Below, in pieces: positions 1-8,530 of a stretch of 30,165 bases of DNA. Origin of the DNA: GCA-002840305 sp964609365 (GTDB lineage: Bacteria; Patescibacteriota; Patescibacteriia; Patescibacteriales; UBA12465); assembly GCA_964609365.1 (NCBI GenBank), contig CAZSRC010000006.1:1-30165 (forward strand), written 5' to 3'. The first letter of the stretch is position 1. Each line of letters begins with the position of its first letter. The notes under the pieces were generated by a model. It was not told the DNA's origin. It worked only from the letters and a program-made list of their open reading frames with translations, and made no database searches. Both the position numbers and the translations under genes were made by a program.

Positions 1-2
1 GT

Positions 3-2240
3 ATGGCCGGAAAAGTTGCTGGAGGCGGAATGGCCAAACTTCAAGCAATGGGAAGCGGGGCATTAAAAATGGGGAAAAGAGCTGGAATAGGGATTGCAAG
101 AGGGGTTGGAAGAAGATCTGCTGAGTATGGGTTAAAGAAAATAGGAGAAAAGAACAAGGGAAAACTTGGAAATTTTGCAAGAGAATGGAGTGGTGATATG
201 GCTAAAAATAGGAAAAAAAGAGGAGCGGAGAGAATGGAGAGGGTTGCAAAGTCTTTAGGCATGGGAGAAAAAAGTGCTGCTGCTGGTCAAGCCTTGACAA
301 GTTCAATAAAAGAAAGATTCAACGATCTGGGGGGTAAAAAAAGAAAAGAAATACAAGATGGAAGGGAGAAGGTTGAAGATGGAAGGGAGAAGGTTGAAGT
401 CGGCCAAGAAAAAATAAAAGATGGACAAGAAATGAAAATGAATGGAGATATAGATTTAAAGTTAGCAGAAAATTTAAAAAATGCTCAACAAAAAGACATA
501 GACCTAGACAGCGATCTAAAGGCGCTATACAAGCCATTTGGTCCTCCAAGCAAAGAATATAAGGAAAAAGAAAAAGAAAAAGAAGAAAATGAGAAAAATT
601 TAAATATGTATAAAATGTCTGCTGCTCTTGATAAGGATGCAGATGTCGCTGATGTTTTTGAAAAATCAAGAGAATTAGAGAAGACGGGCGAAGAAAAAAT
701 CTTAGAAGGGGATAGACTTATATCCGAAGGAGATAAAGATGTTAAAGATGGAAAAAGCGATATTTTTAATGGCCAGAATCAAATAGAAAGTGGTGAAAAA
801 AAACTAGAAAAAGGTTTTGGAACCTTTCTTGTTGGCAACACTAATCAGGCCTTTAAAAATATGAATACTGCCAATAATGAAGGAAAGGAGTTTGTAGATA
901 AACTATCAAAAAAAGAACCAGATCTGTCAAGAGTTTCTCCTGGAAACTTCTCTGATTTAAATGGGGATTTAAATTCAAAACAGAAGGCAGTTTGGAGTAA
1001 TTTAAACTCTAAAACAGGAAAAGGGGGAGCAGAAAATTTATCCAGATCTGTTCAGGGAGTTTTAAACAAGGGTGGCGATATGGACAAATCTGATTTAAGC
1101 ATAATAAACTCGATTTCTGAGGGCTTGTGTACATTTGAAAAATCTTCAAATGGAGGGCTTTCCACTGAGTTACAGGAACTAAAAGCTATTATTGACAAAG
1201 CTGCAAATGATAACTCCAAAATTGAAAGTGTTACCTACGGAACCCCGGGGAATTATCGTATTTCAGGCTCAGAAAAAGAAAACAGGGGTATGGATATTAA
1301 TGAAAGCGGAATAGGCAGTATTAATGAATTTGGTAGAGACAAAGGCAAAAGCGATACCATATCTTATAATTTTGATAAGCTAAAAGCTAAAGGAATTGAT
1401 ATTGAAACAGCAGCAGAAGGAGCATATTTAGAGGGAGATATGAAAGAAAAAGTTAAGGTAGAAATTATTTCCGATATTGATAAAGAATTAAGTAATTTAA
1501 AATCAAAGATGTCTTCCGGCGAACAATTGTCAGCTAAAGACACTAGAAAAATGAATATTTTAGAAACATCAAAGTCTAAATTAGAAAAAGGTGATAATTT
1601 TAGTTTAGTAAATGCTAATAAAAAAATGGGCCTAAGCGAGGCTGTTGTAACTCAAAGACATGAAGGCGCCCATAAAGAGCTAGATGAAAAACGAAAACAA
1701 AATAATTTTACCCCAACAGAATCACATAAAAAACAAGAAGAAGAGTTAGTTGAATTTTACGGAACAAAAGCTAGGGATGCTAGGGTTACTAATAAAGCAG
1801 CTGATCAGGTTGTGGCTGATGTTATTTTTGATGGTCAACAAAAAGGTTTTTCCACGGAAGAAATAAAAGTTAACATAAACAAGGTTACAGACGAGTATAA
1901 AAATGCTCGCCAAAAAGAGGTTGTTAACAATATTATAAAAAAAGAAGAGCTAAGCCAAAAAGTAGAGATTTCAGGATCAGAGAATAAAAGAAATAATCAA
2001 AATTTATCCGTAGATATAGATTTTGACGATTTAAATAAAAGCATGGATAATATTTCTAGCAAAATGGACAAGGACATGAGCAATATTTCTAATAAGATAG
2101 ATAAGAGTTCAAAAAATTTTTCTAAAATTGGTAATAAAATTGATAAAACTAGTCAGCAAGTTAAAGATCAGGGTTTTTCTAATACAATACAAAGCAGATT
2201 GAATTCTTTTAGATATGGAAATTTAATGAAAAAAAAGTAA
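3..2240 (+). CDS. C-terminal tail of a TrbL/VirB6-like type IV secretion protein (5' partial)
   Basis: The reading frame is open to the left edge, so the ATG at base 3 is probably internal and the true start lies outside the window. No membrane helix is visible in the 745 residues seen. The first ~90 residues are rich in Gly, Ala, Lys and Arg, as in the segments that follow the membrane part of TrbL/VirB6-like proteins in Patescibacteria. Two blocks of heptads with Gly at a fixed position follow (about residues 119-150 and 225-270), and the last ~80 residues are another heptad-rich, Asn/Ser/Lys segment likely to form a coiled coil. A possible zinc-protease motif, HEGAH, sits at residues 553-557, with acidic residues 22-27 positions further on. 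Position upstream of prgI and virB4 supports a role in a type IV secretion-like apparatus; the exact role is inferred, and the family call rests on context and composition. Confidence 0.6.
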   Translation: MAGKVAGGGMAKLQAMGSGALKMGKRAGIGIARGVGRRSAEYGLKKIGEKNKGKLGNFAREWSGDMAKNRKKRGAERMERVAKSLGMGEKSAAAGQALTSSIKERFNDLGGKKRKEIQDGREKVEDGREKVEVGQEKIKDGQEMKMNGDIDLKLAENLKNAQQKDIDLDSDLKALYKPFGPPSKEYKEKEKEKEENEKNLNMYKMSAALDKDADVADVFEKSRELEKTGEEKILEGDRLISEGDKDVKDGKSDIFNGQNQIESGEKKLEKGFGTFLVGNTNQAFKNMNTANNEGKEFVDKLSKKEPDLSRVSPGNFSDLNGDLNSKQKAVWSNLNSKTGKGGAENLSRSVQGVLNKGGDMDKSDLSIINSISEGLCTFEKSSNGGLSTELQELKAIIDKAANDNSKIESVTYGTPGNYRISGSEKENRGMDINESGIGSINEFGRDKGKSDTISYNFDKLKAKGIDIETAAEGAYLEGDMKEKVKVEIISDIDKELSNLKSKMSSGEQLSAKDTRKMNILETSKSKLEKGDNFSLVNANKKMGLSEAVVTQRHEGAHKELDEKRKQNNFTPTESHKKQEEELVEFYGTKARDARVTNKAADQVVADVIFDGQQKGFSTEEIKVNINKVTDEYKNARQKEVVNNIIKKEELSQKVEISGSENKRNNQNLSVDIDFDDLNKSMDNISSKMDKDMSNISNKIDKSSKNFSKIGNKIDKTSQQVKDQGFSNTIQSRLNSFRYGNLMKKK
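357..398 (+). repeat. 21-bp tandem duplication encoding Gly heptads
   Basis: Two perfect adjacent copies of a 21-bp unit (357-377 and 378-398) encode DGREKVE twice. The protein continues with diverged copies (VGQEKIK, DGQEMKM), so the heptad array has grown by tandem duplication; the two identical copies look recent. Confidence 0.85.
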
Positions 2241-2250
2241 TATTAAAATT

Positions 2251-3372
2251 ATGAACTATATAGAGGAGTGTTTGGAAAAATTTAATAAACTACCTCAAGA
2301 GCTTCAAGATTTTTTAAATAGTGAAAAAGTTTTAAAAACCTTAGATGAAATTGAGCAAAACTATGGTGTTGATTTAACACTTGCATTAGTTTTAGTTTTT
2401 ATAAATGAACTAGAGTTAGAGGGATTATCGTTTTATATTAAAGAAAAATATAAAACAGACAATGAAACAACAAATAAAATTTTGATAAAATTAGAAGATA
2501 ATATCTTTCAAGAAATTTACAATTCCTTTAATAATGATTATGATGATGTTGTTTTAGAGAGGGATTATGTTTTAGATTTAAGTTATGAAGAAAAAAAATC
2601 TTTAATTTCTAGTATTTTTTTAGAAAAAATTCTAGAACAATTTCAGTTGCCAGAAGAGCACTTATTTCGTTTGAATGCTGTCACCTTTGAGTTAATAGGA
2701 AGGGATGAGCAATTTTTAAACAAATTAATAAAAAATTTTTTAAACAATAAAGAGTTAATTTCTTCAAGGAAATTAATAATAAAAAATAAAAAAGAAGATC
2801 CTTCTATATCTAACTGGGTAAATGATTTTGTGATAAATCATGGTAGCGATATTTTTTCTTCTTTAACCCTTGCTAAATATCTAACATCATCAGAGAATGC
2901 CATGATATTAAATTCTGAAGAAAAGCAAATTTTAAGACAAATTTTAAAAATATATAGAAACTTAGTTTTTTTCCCAGAATCAATGGGTTTTTCAAAGTAT
3001 TCTGACTGGGAAATTTTTCCTATTAATAAGGATTTATTAAGTTTTTATCAAAATAAAAAAAATAGTGATAGTAAAAAACAAAAAATAAAAAAAGAAATTT
3101 CAGATAAACAAGAAGATGATATAGAGACTAAGGAAGAAAAAATAGAAGAGAAAAAAGAAGAAAAAATAGAAGAGAAAAAAGAAGAGAAAACAGAAGAAAA
3201 AATAGATTTAAAGCTATTAAATGCAGAACTAGAGAAAATTGAAAAAAATGAATCTAAACATAGTTTAGAAAAACAAGAGCTAGAGGTTTTACAAGAGATG
3301 TTAGAAAAATATCCCCAAAATAGCCTAGAAAGAAAAGCTATTCAAAGTGAAATTAAAAAAAGAAATAAATAA
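2251..3372 (+). CDS. hypothetical protein, first of two tandem paralogues in the secretion cluster
   Basis: A 373-residue soluble, mostly helical protein without signal peptide or membrane helix. I do not recognise a named family. Its first ~90 residues align by eye with the start of the next gene product: EKFNKLPQELQDFL matches DKFNDLSPELKSVV, followed by a shared pattern ending in YGVDL/YNIDL and then D-I-F/N-I-F. Residues ~270-320 are a Lys/Glu run encoded by a short tandem DNA repeat, followed by a predicted coiled coil to the C terminus. It begins 10 bases after the preceding stop and ends 10 bases before the next start, so it is cotranscribed with prgI and virB4. No Shine-Dalgarno site is visible. 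Probably a cytoplasmic accessory factor of the apparatus; that is inference from position. Confidence 0.75.
   Translation: MNYIEECLEKFNKLPQELQDFLNSEKVLKTLDEIEQNYGVDLTLALVLVFINELELEGLSFYIKEKYKTDNETTNKILIKLEDNIFQEIYNSFNNDYDDVVLERDYVLDLSYEEKKSLISSIFLEKILEQFQLPEEHLFRLNAVTFELIGRDEQFLNKLIKNFLNNKELISSRKLIIKNKKEDPSISNWVNDFVINHGSDIFSSLTLAKYLTSSENAMILNSEEKQILRQILKIYRNLVFFPESMGFSKYSDWEIFPINKDLLSFYQNKKNSDSKKQKIKKEISDKQEDDIETKEEKIEEKKEEKIEEKKEEKTEEKIDLKLLNAELEKIEKNESKHSLEKQELEVLQEMLEKYPQNSLERKAIQSEIKKRNK
3133..3180 (+). repeat. 24-bp tandem repeat encoding a Lys/Glu tract
   Basis: Two perfect 24-bp copies (3133-3156, 3157-3180) encode EEKIEEKK twice. A diverged third copy continues to about 3204. The repeat lies between the N-terminal domains and the C-terminal coiled coil of this protein, so copy number would set linker length. 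Confidence 0.8.
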
Positions 3373-3382
3373 TATAAATAAT

Positions 3383-4792
3383 ATGTTTGATTATTTAGAT
3401 AAATTTAATGACCTAAGCCCAGAGTTAAAGTCTGTTGTTTCCAGCGCAGGAGCTGTTACTATTATAGATTCTTTAGAAAAAGAATATAATATTGATTTAG
3501 CCTCTTTGATTATGAGGGTGATGATTAAAGAATTTTCTATTAACTCTTTGCCATTAATTCTTTTTTCTGAATTTAAACTAAGCCAAGATAAAGCAGAAAG
3601 TTTAGCAAAGACATTAAAAAAAGATATTTTTTCTGATCTAAGTTCTTATTTAGATTTTTTACCAGAGGAAGATCTCGTTAATGATATAAATAATTTACCT
3701 GAAAAGGAAGAGGCCATAATAAAAGAGGATGATATAAATGAAGAAAAATTAAGTCCAGCTCCAGAGAGCGAAAAGTTAAAAGATGAGCATAATAAAAAGA
3801 TAAGCATAGTAGCTTTAAAAATATTAGAAATTTTAAAATTTAAATTTGAAAATAATGAAATAGAAAAAAAATTTCTTTTAATTTTAGATAAATATATTAG
3901 GGGTGTAAAAGATAAATTTGCTACCAGAGAGATTTTATTAAAAGATTTATTAAGCGGTGGTTTTGGTATTAGTGAAAAAATGGTTGATAATATTTTTATG
4001 ATTTCCGAGGAAATAAAAAATAAAGAATATAAAAAAGCCAAGGATGATTTAAAAGTAGAAAATAATATTTTAGGAAAAATAGAAAAACTTAGTCATGGTA
4101 AAATATTCTCAGAAACAAATCAAATTCTTTTAGCTCCAGAAGATTTTTCTCATAAAATAGCGCCATTAAAGCCGGAAATTATAGACCATAACGTGCCTAT
4201 GGTTGTTGCCCCAAACTCTTTAGATAGTATTCCTGAGGTTGTTGAAAATAAAAAAGTAGATGATTATAAAAAAGAAGAGCTGTTTAAAAAAGATCAAGAA
4301 ATTGAAAAAAATAATTTAAAGGTAAAAGCAGAGCTTGATTCTGACTTCGCCGAAATTTTAAATGAAATTCAAGAAGAGGATATTTTGAATCCAAGACTAG
4401 AGATTAAAAATAAATTATCTAATGATAATAATGGAAAAATAAAAATGACCGATGTAAAAAGAGTAAAAATAACTGGTCCAGTTGATGAGTTAAAATATAT
4501 GGATTTAGTTAATTTTAGGAGATTATCAGAAAACCCAGAAGAATCCTTTTCTAAGTTATCACAAAAATTACAAGTTTTGGAGGAAATAGATTATGCTAAG
4601 ATGCTGGAAGGCATCAAGGCTTGGAGACAAAGTCCAATAAATAGATTATATTTAAAAATATTTTCACAGGCTAGTGAGGATGGTATTACAATTGATGAAT
4701 CTATTGAGAAGTTAAAGCAGTCAGGAAAAGATTATCTTAAAAAAGAGGAGATTGATGCTTTGGTTAATTTTAATAAAAGTTTAATTTTTTAA
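3383..4792 (+). CDS. hypothetical protein, second tandem paralogue in the secretion cluster
   Basis: I place the start at the ATG at 3383 (469 residues) rather than at 3347. The later start gives MFDYLDKFND, which lines up with the start of the preceding paralogue, and it avoids overlap with that gene. The N-terminal ~90 residues are the shared domain. A helical middle region (about residues 140-225) is followed by an acidic, Lys-rich linker, and then a separate C-terminal domain (about 355-469) that starts near VKRVKITGPVDELKYMDL. There are no membrane helices or known catalytic motifs. The gene sits 8 bases upstream of prgI. Function unknown; both paralogues likely serve the type IV secretion-like machine. 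Confidence 0.75.
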   Translation: MFDYLDKFNDLSPELKSVVSSAGAVTIIDSLEKEYNIDLASLIMRVMIKEFSINSLPLILFSEFKLSQDKAESLAKTLKKDIFSDLSSYLDFLPEEDLVNDINNLPEKEEAIIKEDDINEEKLSPAPESEKLKDEHNKKISIVALKILEILKFKFENNEIEKKFLLILDKYIRGVKDKFATREILLKDLLSGGFGISEKMVDNIFMISEEIKNKEYKKAKDDLKVENNILGKIEKLSHGKIFSETNQILLAPEDFSHKIAPLKPEIIDHNVPMVVAPNSLDSIPEVVENKKVDDYKKEELFKKDQEIEKNNLKVKAELDSDFAEILNEIQEEDILNPRLEIKNKLSNDNNGKIKMTDVKRVKITGPVDELKYMDLVNFRRLSENPEESFSKLSQKLQVLEEIDYAKMLEGIKAWRQSPINRLYLKIFSQASEDGITIDESIEKLKQSGKDYLKKEEIDALVNFNKSLIF

Positions 4793-4800
4793 AAATTAAA

Positions 4801-5238
4801 ATGCAACAATTTACAGTTCCACAATTTATTGAAGTCGAGCCTAAAATTATTGGACCTATTACTACTAGACAATTTTTGATATTTTTAGTAGCTGCTTTAT
4901 TTATTTTTTTATGTTACAAGTTATTTGATTTTACGGCATTTGTTTTACTTAGTGTTTTAATTTTTATAATTTCTGGAGTTTTTGCTTTTTTGAAGATAAA
5001 TGGCAGACCTTTTCATTATTTTTTATTAAATTTATTACAAATATTCAAAAAACCATCTCTTAGAGTTTGGAATCATACGACCATAACACTTGAAAATAAA
5101 GAAGAAAAAAATATTAAATATGAAAACGTTTTACCACCTGATAAATATTTTGCCAAAAAGAGATTGGCTGAACTATCTTTAATAGTTGATACCAAGGGAA
5201 AATATAAAGGTGAAGATGGTGATGATATTGAATTTTAA
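4801..5238 (+). CDS. prgI: PrgI family membrane protein (VirB3-like)
   Basis: 145 residues with the family layout: a short N-terminal segment (MQQFTVPQFIEVEPKIIGPI) and two adjacent membrane helices at about residues 25-43 and 46-65. A conserved turn then precedes GRPFHYFLLNLLQIFKKP, and a short cytoplasmic tail follows. PrgI/VirB3 proteins sit in the inner membrane and partner the VirB4 ATPase of type IV secretion systems. The gene lies immediately upstream of the split virB4, as is usual. No Shine-Dalgarno site; the ATG follows an AT-rich leader. Length and topology fit the family well. Confidence 0.88.
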   Translation: MQQFTVPQFIEVEPKIIGPITTRQFLIFLVAALFIFLCYKLFDFTAFVLLSVLIFIISGVFAFLKINGRPFHYFLLNLLQIFKKPSLRVWNHTTITLENKEEKNIKYENVLPPDKYFAKKRLAELSLIVDTKGKYKGEDGDDIEF

Positions 5239-5256
5239 AATATTAATTTTGTAAAA

Positions 5257-5937
5257 ATGAATAAAAAAAATAAAACAGAAAAAAAGAGCCAAGCCTCAAC
5301 TCAACAGTATTTAGATATTTTAGAAATAAAAGATGATACTGTTGTTATAAAAGATGGTACACTTAGGGCTGTTTTGTCAGTTTCTAGTATTAATTTTGCT
5401 CTTAAAAGTGAGGATGAGCAAAATGCTATAATATCTTCTTATGTTAGTTTTTTAAACAATATTAGTACGCCAATTCAAATAGTTATTCAGTCCAGGGATT
5501 TAAATGTTGATAAATATATTGAGTATTTAAGAGGCAAGGAAAAGAAGCAAACCAATAAATTATTAAAAATACAAACTGCTGAATATATTGAATATATTAA
5601 AGAATTGGTTTCTATTGGTAAAATTATGAATAAAAAATTTTTTGTTGTTATTCCCTATAGTCCTTTTTCTGATAAGCATAAAAGTTTTTTTTTACAACTT
5701 TCAGAAGCATTTAAACCGGCTAATGTTATTAAATTAAAAGAGGCTAAATTTTTAAAATATAAAGAAAGTTTAAGTCGCAGAGTGGAGAGCGTAAGCTCTG
5801 CCTTGTTTTCTCTTGGTGTTGATGTAAAGCAATTGAATACCCAAGAATTAATAGAGCTTTATTATGAAACTTATAATCCAGAAACAGCCAAAAATCAGCA
5901 TCTGGTAAATATTGACAAGATTCAGGTGGAAAGATAA
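5257..5937 (+). CDS. TraC/VirB4 N-terminal domain protein (split VirB4)
   Basis: 226 residues matching the N-terminal domain that precedes the ATPase core of TraC/VirB4 proteins. It starts with a hydrophilic Lys-rich leader, then QQYLDILEIKDDTVVIKDGT, an alpha/beta body with the segment PIQIVIQSRDLNVDKYIEYL, and FFVVIPYSPFSD. It has no Walker motifs of its own. The ATPase half is encoded by the next gene 26 bases downstream, so the usual single-chain protein is carried as two polypeptides. It probably docks the ATPase at the membrane next to PrgI. The domain call rests on pattern and position. Confidence 0.75.
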   Translation: MNKKNKTEKKSQASTQQYLDILEIKDDTVVIKDGTLRAVLSVSSINFALKSEDEQNAIISSYVSFLNNISTPIQIVIQSRDLNVDKYIEYLRGKEKKQTNKLLKIQTAEYIEYIKELVSIGKIMNKKFFVVIPYSPFSDKHKSFFLQLSEAFKPANVIKLKEAKFLKYKESLSRRVESVSSALFSLGVDVKQLNTQELIELYYETYNPETAKNQHLVNIDKIQVER

Positions 5938-5963
5938 ATGTAAAATAATTAATGAAATAAAAT

Positions 5964-7850
5964 ATGATTGATTTAAAAAAACAGATTAATAGTTCCGATT
6001 CCGCTAAACCTAAAAAAAGTATTCTGGAAGAGGAGTTATTAAGAGCTGGTATTAGGGATGAGGACTTTGAGGAAACTAAAGAATTAATAGAAGAAGAGCA
6101 TGCTTTTAGTCGTGGTGTTTTATCAGTTAGGGATTTAATATCTCCTGCTAGTTTTAAGGTTAATCCAAATTATTTAGTTTTAGGTCAAAAATTTGTTAGA
6201 ACTATTTTTGTTATTACCTATCCCAGATATATTAGTGTTGGTTGGTTTGCTCCTATTGTTAACTTGAATGAATATTTTGATGTTTCTATGTTTTTTTATC
6301 CAGTAAAAAGTTCTATAATTTTAAAACAATTAAAAAATAGAGTTGGAAATTTAGAGGCTCAAATTATTAGTGATTCGGAGAAGGGTGCTCCTCGTGATCC
6401 AATTAGAGAAACTGCTCTAAGAGATATTGAGTATTTAAGAGATTCTTTGACGCAGGGAACTGAAAAATTTTTTCAATTTGCTCTTTATGTAACTATTTAT
6501 GCTAATAATGCAGAAGAGTTAGATAGGCTTTCAGATAAGGTTGAGGATATTTTTGGTTCTAGATTGGTTTATTCAAAAAGAGGATTTTATCAAACGGAAC
6601 AAGGTTTTAATTCTACTTTACCACTAGGAAATGATGAATTGTATATTACTTTTAATATGAATTCATCTCCTATTGCATCCTCATTTCCATTTATTTCAAG
6701 TGAGTTAACTAGTGATAGAGGGGTCTTATATGGAATCAATAGACATAATAATAGTTTAATATTATTTGATCGTTTTAGTCTTCAAAATGCTAATTCTGTA
6801 GTTTTTGCTACATCTGGTGCTGGAAAAAGTTATTGTATCAAATTGGAAGTTCTACGATCTTTAATGATGGGAACTGATGTTATTATTATTGACCCAGAAT
6901 ATGAATATAAATATTTAGCTGAAGCAGTTGGGGGAACCTATGTTAATATATCTCTTTCTAGTGAAAGCAAGATTAATCCGTTTGATCTCCCTAGGTCTAT
7001 TGGTGGTGAGGCTAAACCCAAAGATGTTATTAGAAGTGCCGTTATAACCTTAAAAGGATTAGTTAGATTAATGATTGGAAATTTAAATCATGATGAGGAT
7101 TCTGTTGTTGATAGAGCTCTTTTAGAAACCTATGCCAAAAAAGACATTACTCCCGACTCTGATTTATCCCAAATAGAGCCACCAACTTTATCTGATTTGC
7201 AACAAGTATTAGATGGCATGGAGGGCGGAACAGAGTTGGCTCTTCGTTTAAAGAAATATACAGAAGGAACTTTCTCTGGTTTATTAAATAGCTTTACTAA
7301 TGTAGAAATGGATAATCAATTAGTTTGTTTTTCAGTTAGAGATCTAGAGGATGAACTTAGACCAATAGCTATTTATACTATTGTTAACTATATTTGGAAT
7401 GTTGTCAGAAGTGAAACCAAAAAAAGAGTTTTAGTTATTGATGAGGCTTGGTGGATGATGCAAAACGAAGATAGTGCTAAATTTATTTTTGCCCTAGTGA
7501 AGCGTTGTCGTAAATATTATTTAGGCGTTACAACAATTACTCAGGATGTTAATGATTTTTTGACATCTCCCTATGGCCAGGCTATTGTTACTAACTCTTC
7601 TTTGCAACTTCTTCTAAAACAGTCTCCGGCAGCCATTGATTTAATTCAGAAAACCTTTATGTTAACTGAGGGCGAAAAATATTTATTATTAGAATGTGGA
7701 GTTGGAGAGGGTATATTTTTTGCTGGAAATAAACACGTAGCCATTAAAGTTGTAGCATCTTATGGAGAGGATCAGATAATTACATCAGATCCAAGACAAT
7801 TACTAGAAATAGAAGAATCTAAGAAAGAATTTGAAAGAAGTTTAGAATAA
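5964..7850 (+). CDS. virB4: VirB4/TraC-type conjugation or secretion ATPase
   Basis: 628 residues. Residues ~1-260 are a VirB4/TraC-type N-terminal region with the typical YPRYISVGWFAPI segment. The ATPase core has Walker A ATSGAGKS at 282-289 (Lys288) and Walker B VLVIDEAWWMM with Asp493-Glu494. It is followed by the conserved TTITQDVNDFL and the Gln/Asn-rich stretch IVTNSSLQLLLKQ. VirB4 ATPases form hexamers that energise pilus assembly and substrate transfer across the inner membrane. The gene follows the separate TraC N-terminal gene and precedes a membrane-anchored NTF2-like protein, a standard Patescibacteria order. No odd substitutions were seen in the catalytic motifs. Confidence 0.92.
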   Translation: MIDLKKQINSSDSAKPKKSILEEELLRAGIRDEDFEETKELIEEEHAFSRGVLSVRDLISPASFKVNPNYLVLGQKFVRTIFVITYPRYISVGWFAPIVNLNEYFDVSMFFYPVKSSIILKQLKNRVGNLEAQIISDSEKGAPRDPIRETALRDIEYLRDSLTQGTEKFFQFALYVTIYANNAEELDRLSDKVEDIFGSRLVYSKRGFYQTEQGFNSTLPLGNDELYITFNMNSSPIASSFPFISSELTSDRGVLYGINRHNNSLILFDRFSLQNANSVVFATSGAGKSYCIKLEVLRSLMMGTDVIIIDPEYEYKYLAEAVGGTYVNISLSSESKINPFDLPRSIGGEAKPKDVIRSAVITLKGLVRLMIGNLNHDEDSVVDRALLETYAKKDITPDSDLSQIEPPTLSDLQQVLDGMEGGTELALRLKKYTEGTFSGLLNSFTNVEMDNQLVCFSVRDLEDELRPIAIYTIVNYIWNVVRSETKKRVLVIDEAWWMMQNEDSAKFIFALVKRCRKYYLGVTTITQDVNDFLTSPYGQAIVTNSSLQLLLKQSPAAIDLIQKTFMLTEGEKYLLLECGVGEGIFFAGNKHVAIKVVASYGEDQIITSDPRQLLEIEESKKEFERSLE

Positions 7851-7883
7851 TAAATTTAAATAATAATTTAATTAATAAAAAAT

Positions 7884-8507
7884 ATGATTAACGCTAATAA
7901 AAAAAAGATAGGATATTTATTAATAGCTTTAGCTATTATTTTATTATTGCTATCAGTTTTTATTTTTTTACAACCAGATAAAAATCCATTTAAAAAACTA
8001 ATAGACAGCATGAAGTCCGGACAAGAAAAAGAAAAAACAGAAGAGGAAAAATTTAATGAAATGATTCAAGAAAAAAAAGAATCTTTTATTTATACATTTG
8101 ATGAAGAGTCTGAAAAAAATAGAGATTATAACGAGAATGATTTTAAGCAATTAGCCAGGTCTTTTGCTGAGAGATTTGGATCTTACTCCAATCAGTCAAA
8201 CTATGGAAACATAGAAGATTTGAAAATATTAATGAGTAGTAAAATGAAGACTTGGGCCAATGATTATGTTAAAGAGCTTAGAAATAATAATAGCTACTCA
8301 GGAAGTTTTTATGGCATTACCACAAAATCCTTAATTGAACCTAGTCTTAATAACTTTTCTTTAGAATCTGGAAAAGTTGAAGTTTTATTATCTGTTCAAA
8401 GAGAGGAAATTTCTACTTCTGAACCAAAACTTTATAATCAAGATATAAAAATTGTGTTTATAAAAGAGTCTGGTGAATGGCTTGTTGATGAAGCTATTTG
8501 GCAATAA
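7884..8507 (+). CDS. membrane-anchored protein with NTF2/VirB8-like outer domain
   Basis: 207 residues: a short basic N terminus, one membrane helix (about residues 9-29), a charged linker rich in Lys/Glu, and a C-terminal alpha+beta domain from about residue 75. The domain ends with strands such as KVEVLLSVQREE and IKIVFIKESGEWLVDEAIW. One N-terminal helix plus an NTF2-like fold is the layout of VirB8/TcpC proteins of type IV systems, and the position after virB4 agrees. The fold assignment is an inference from pattern only; a plain hypothetical lipid-facing protein is the alternative. No Shine-Dalgarno site. Confidence 0.6.
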   Translation: MINANKKKIGYLLIALAIILLLLSVFIFLQPDKNPFKKLIDSMKSGQEKEKTEEEKFNEMIQEKKESFIYTFDEESEKNRDYNENDFKQLARSFAERFGSYSNQSNYGNIEDLKILMSSKMKTWANDYVKELRNNNSYSGSFYGITTKSLIEPSLNNFSLESGKVEVLLSVQREEISTSEPKLYNQDIKIVFIKESGEWLVDEAIWQ

Positions 8508-8530
8508 TTTTAAAAAATAAAAATAAAAAT

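Noticed and set aside
41..669. Reading frames on the - strand opposite the first gene
   Set aside because: Hydrophobic Phe/Pro/Leu-rich translations are the mirror of the Lys/Gly-rich coding strand; no start signals or family pattern.
357..3204. CRISPR-like or mobile-element repeats
   Set aside because: The repeats are in-frame tandem codon units (21 and 24 bp) without unique spacers; no transposase or terminal inverted repeats were seen anywhere.
8498..8530. Upstream ATG for the DsbA-like gene
   Set aside because: It overlaps the preceding gene and adds only a Lys/Asn stretch; the ATG at 8531 gives the normal short basic start before the membrane helix.
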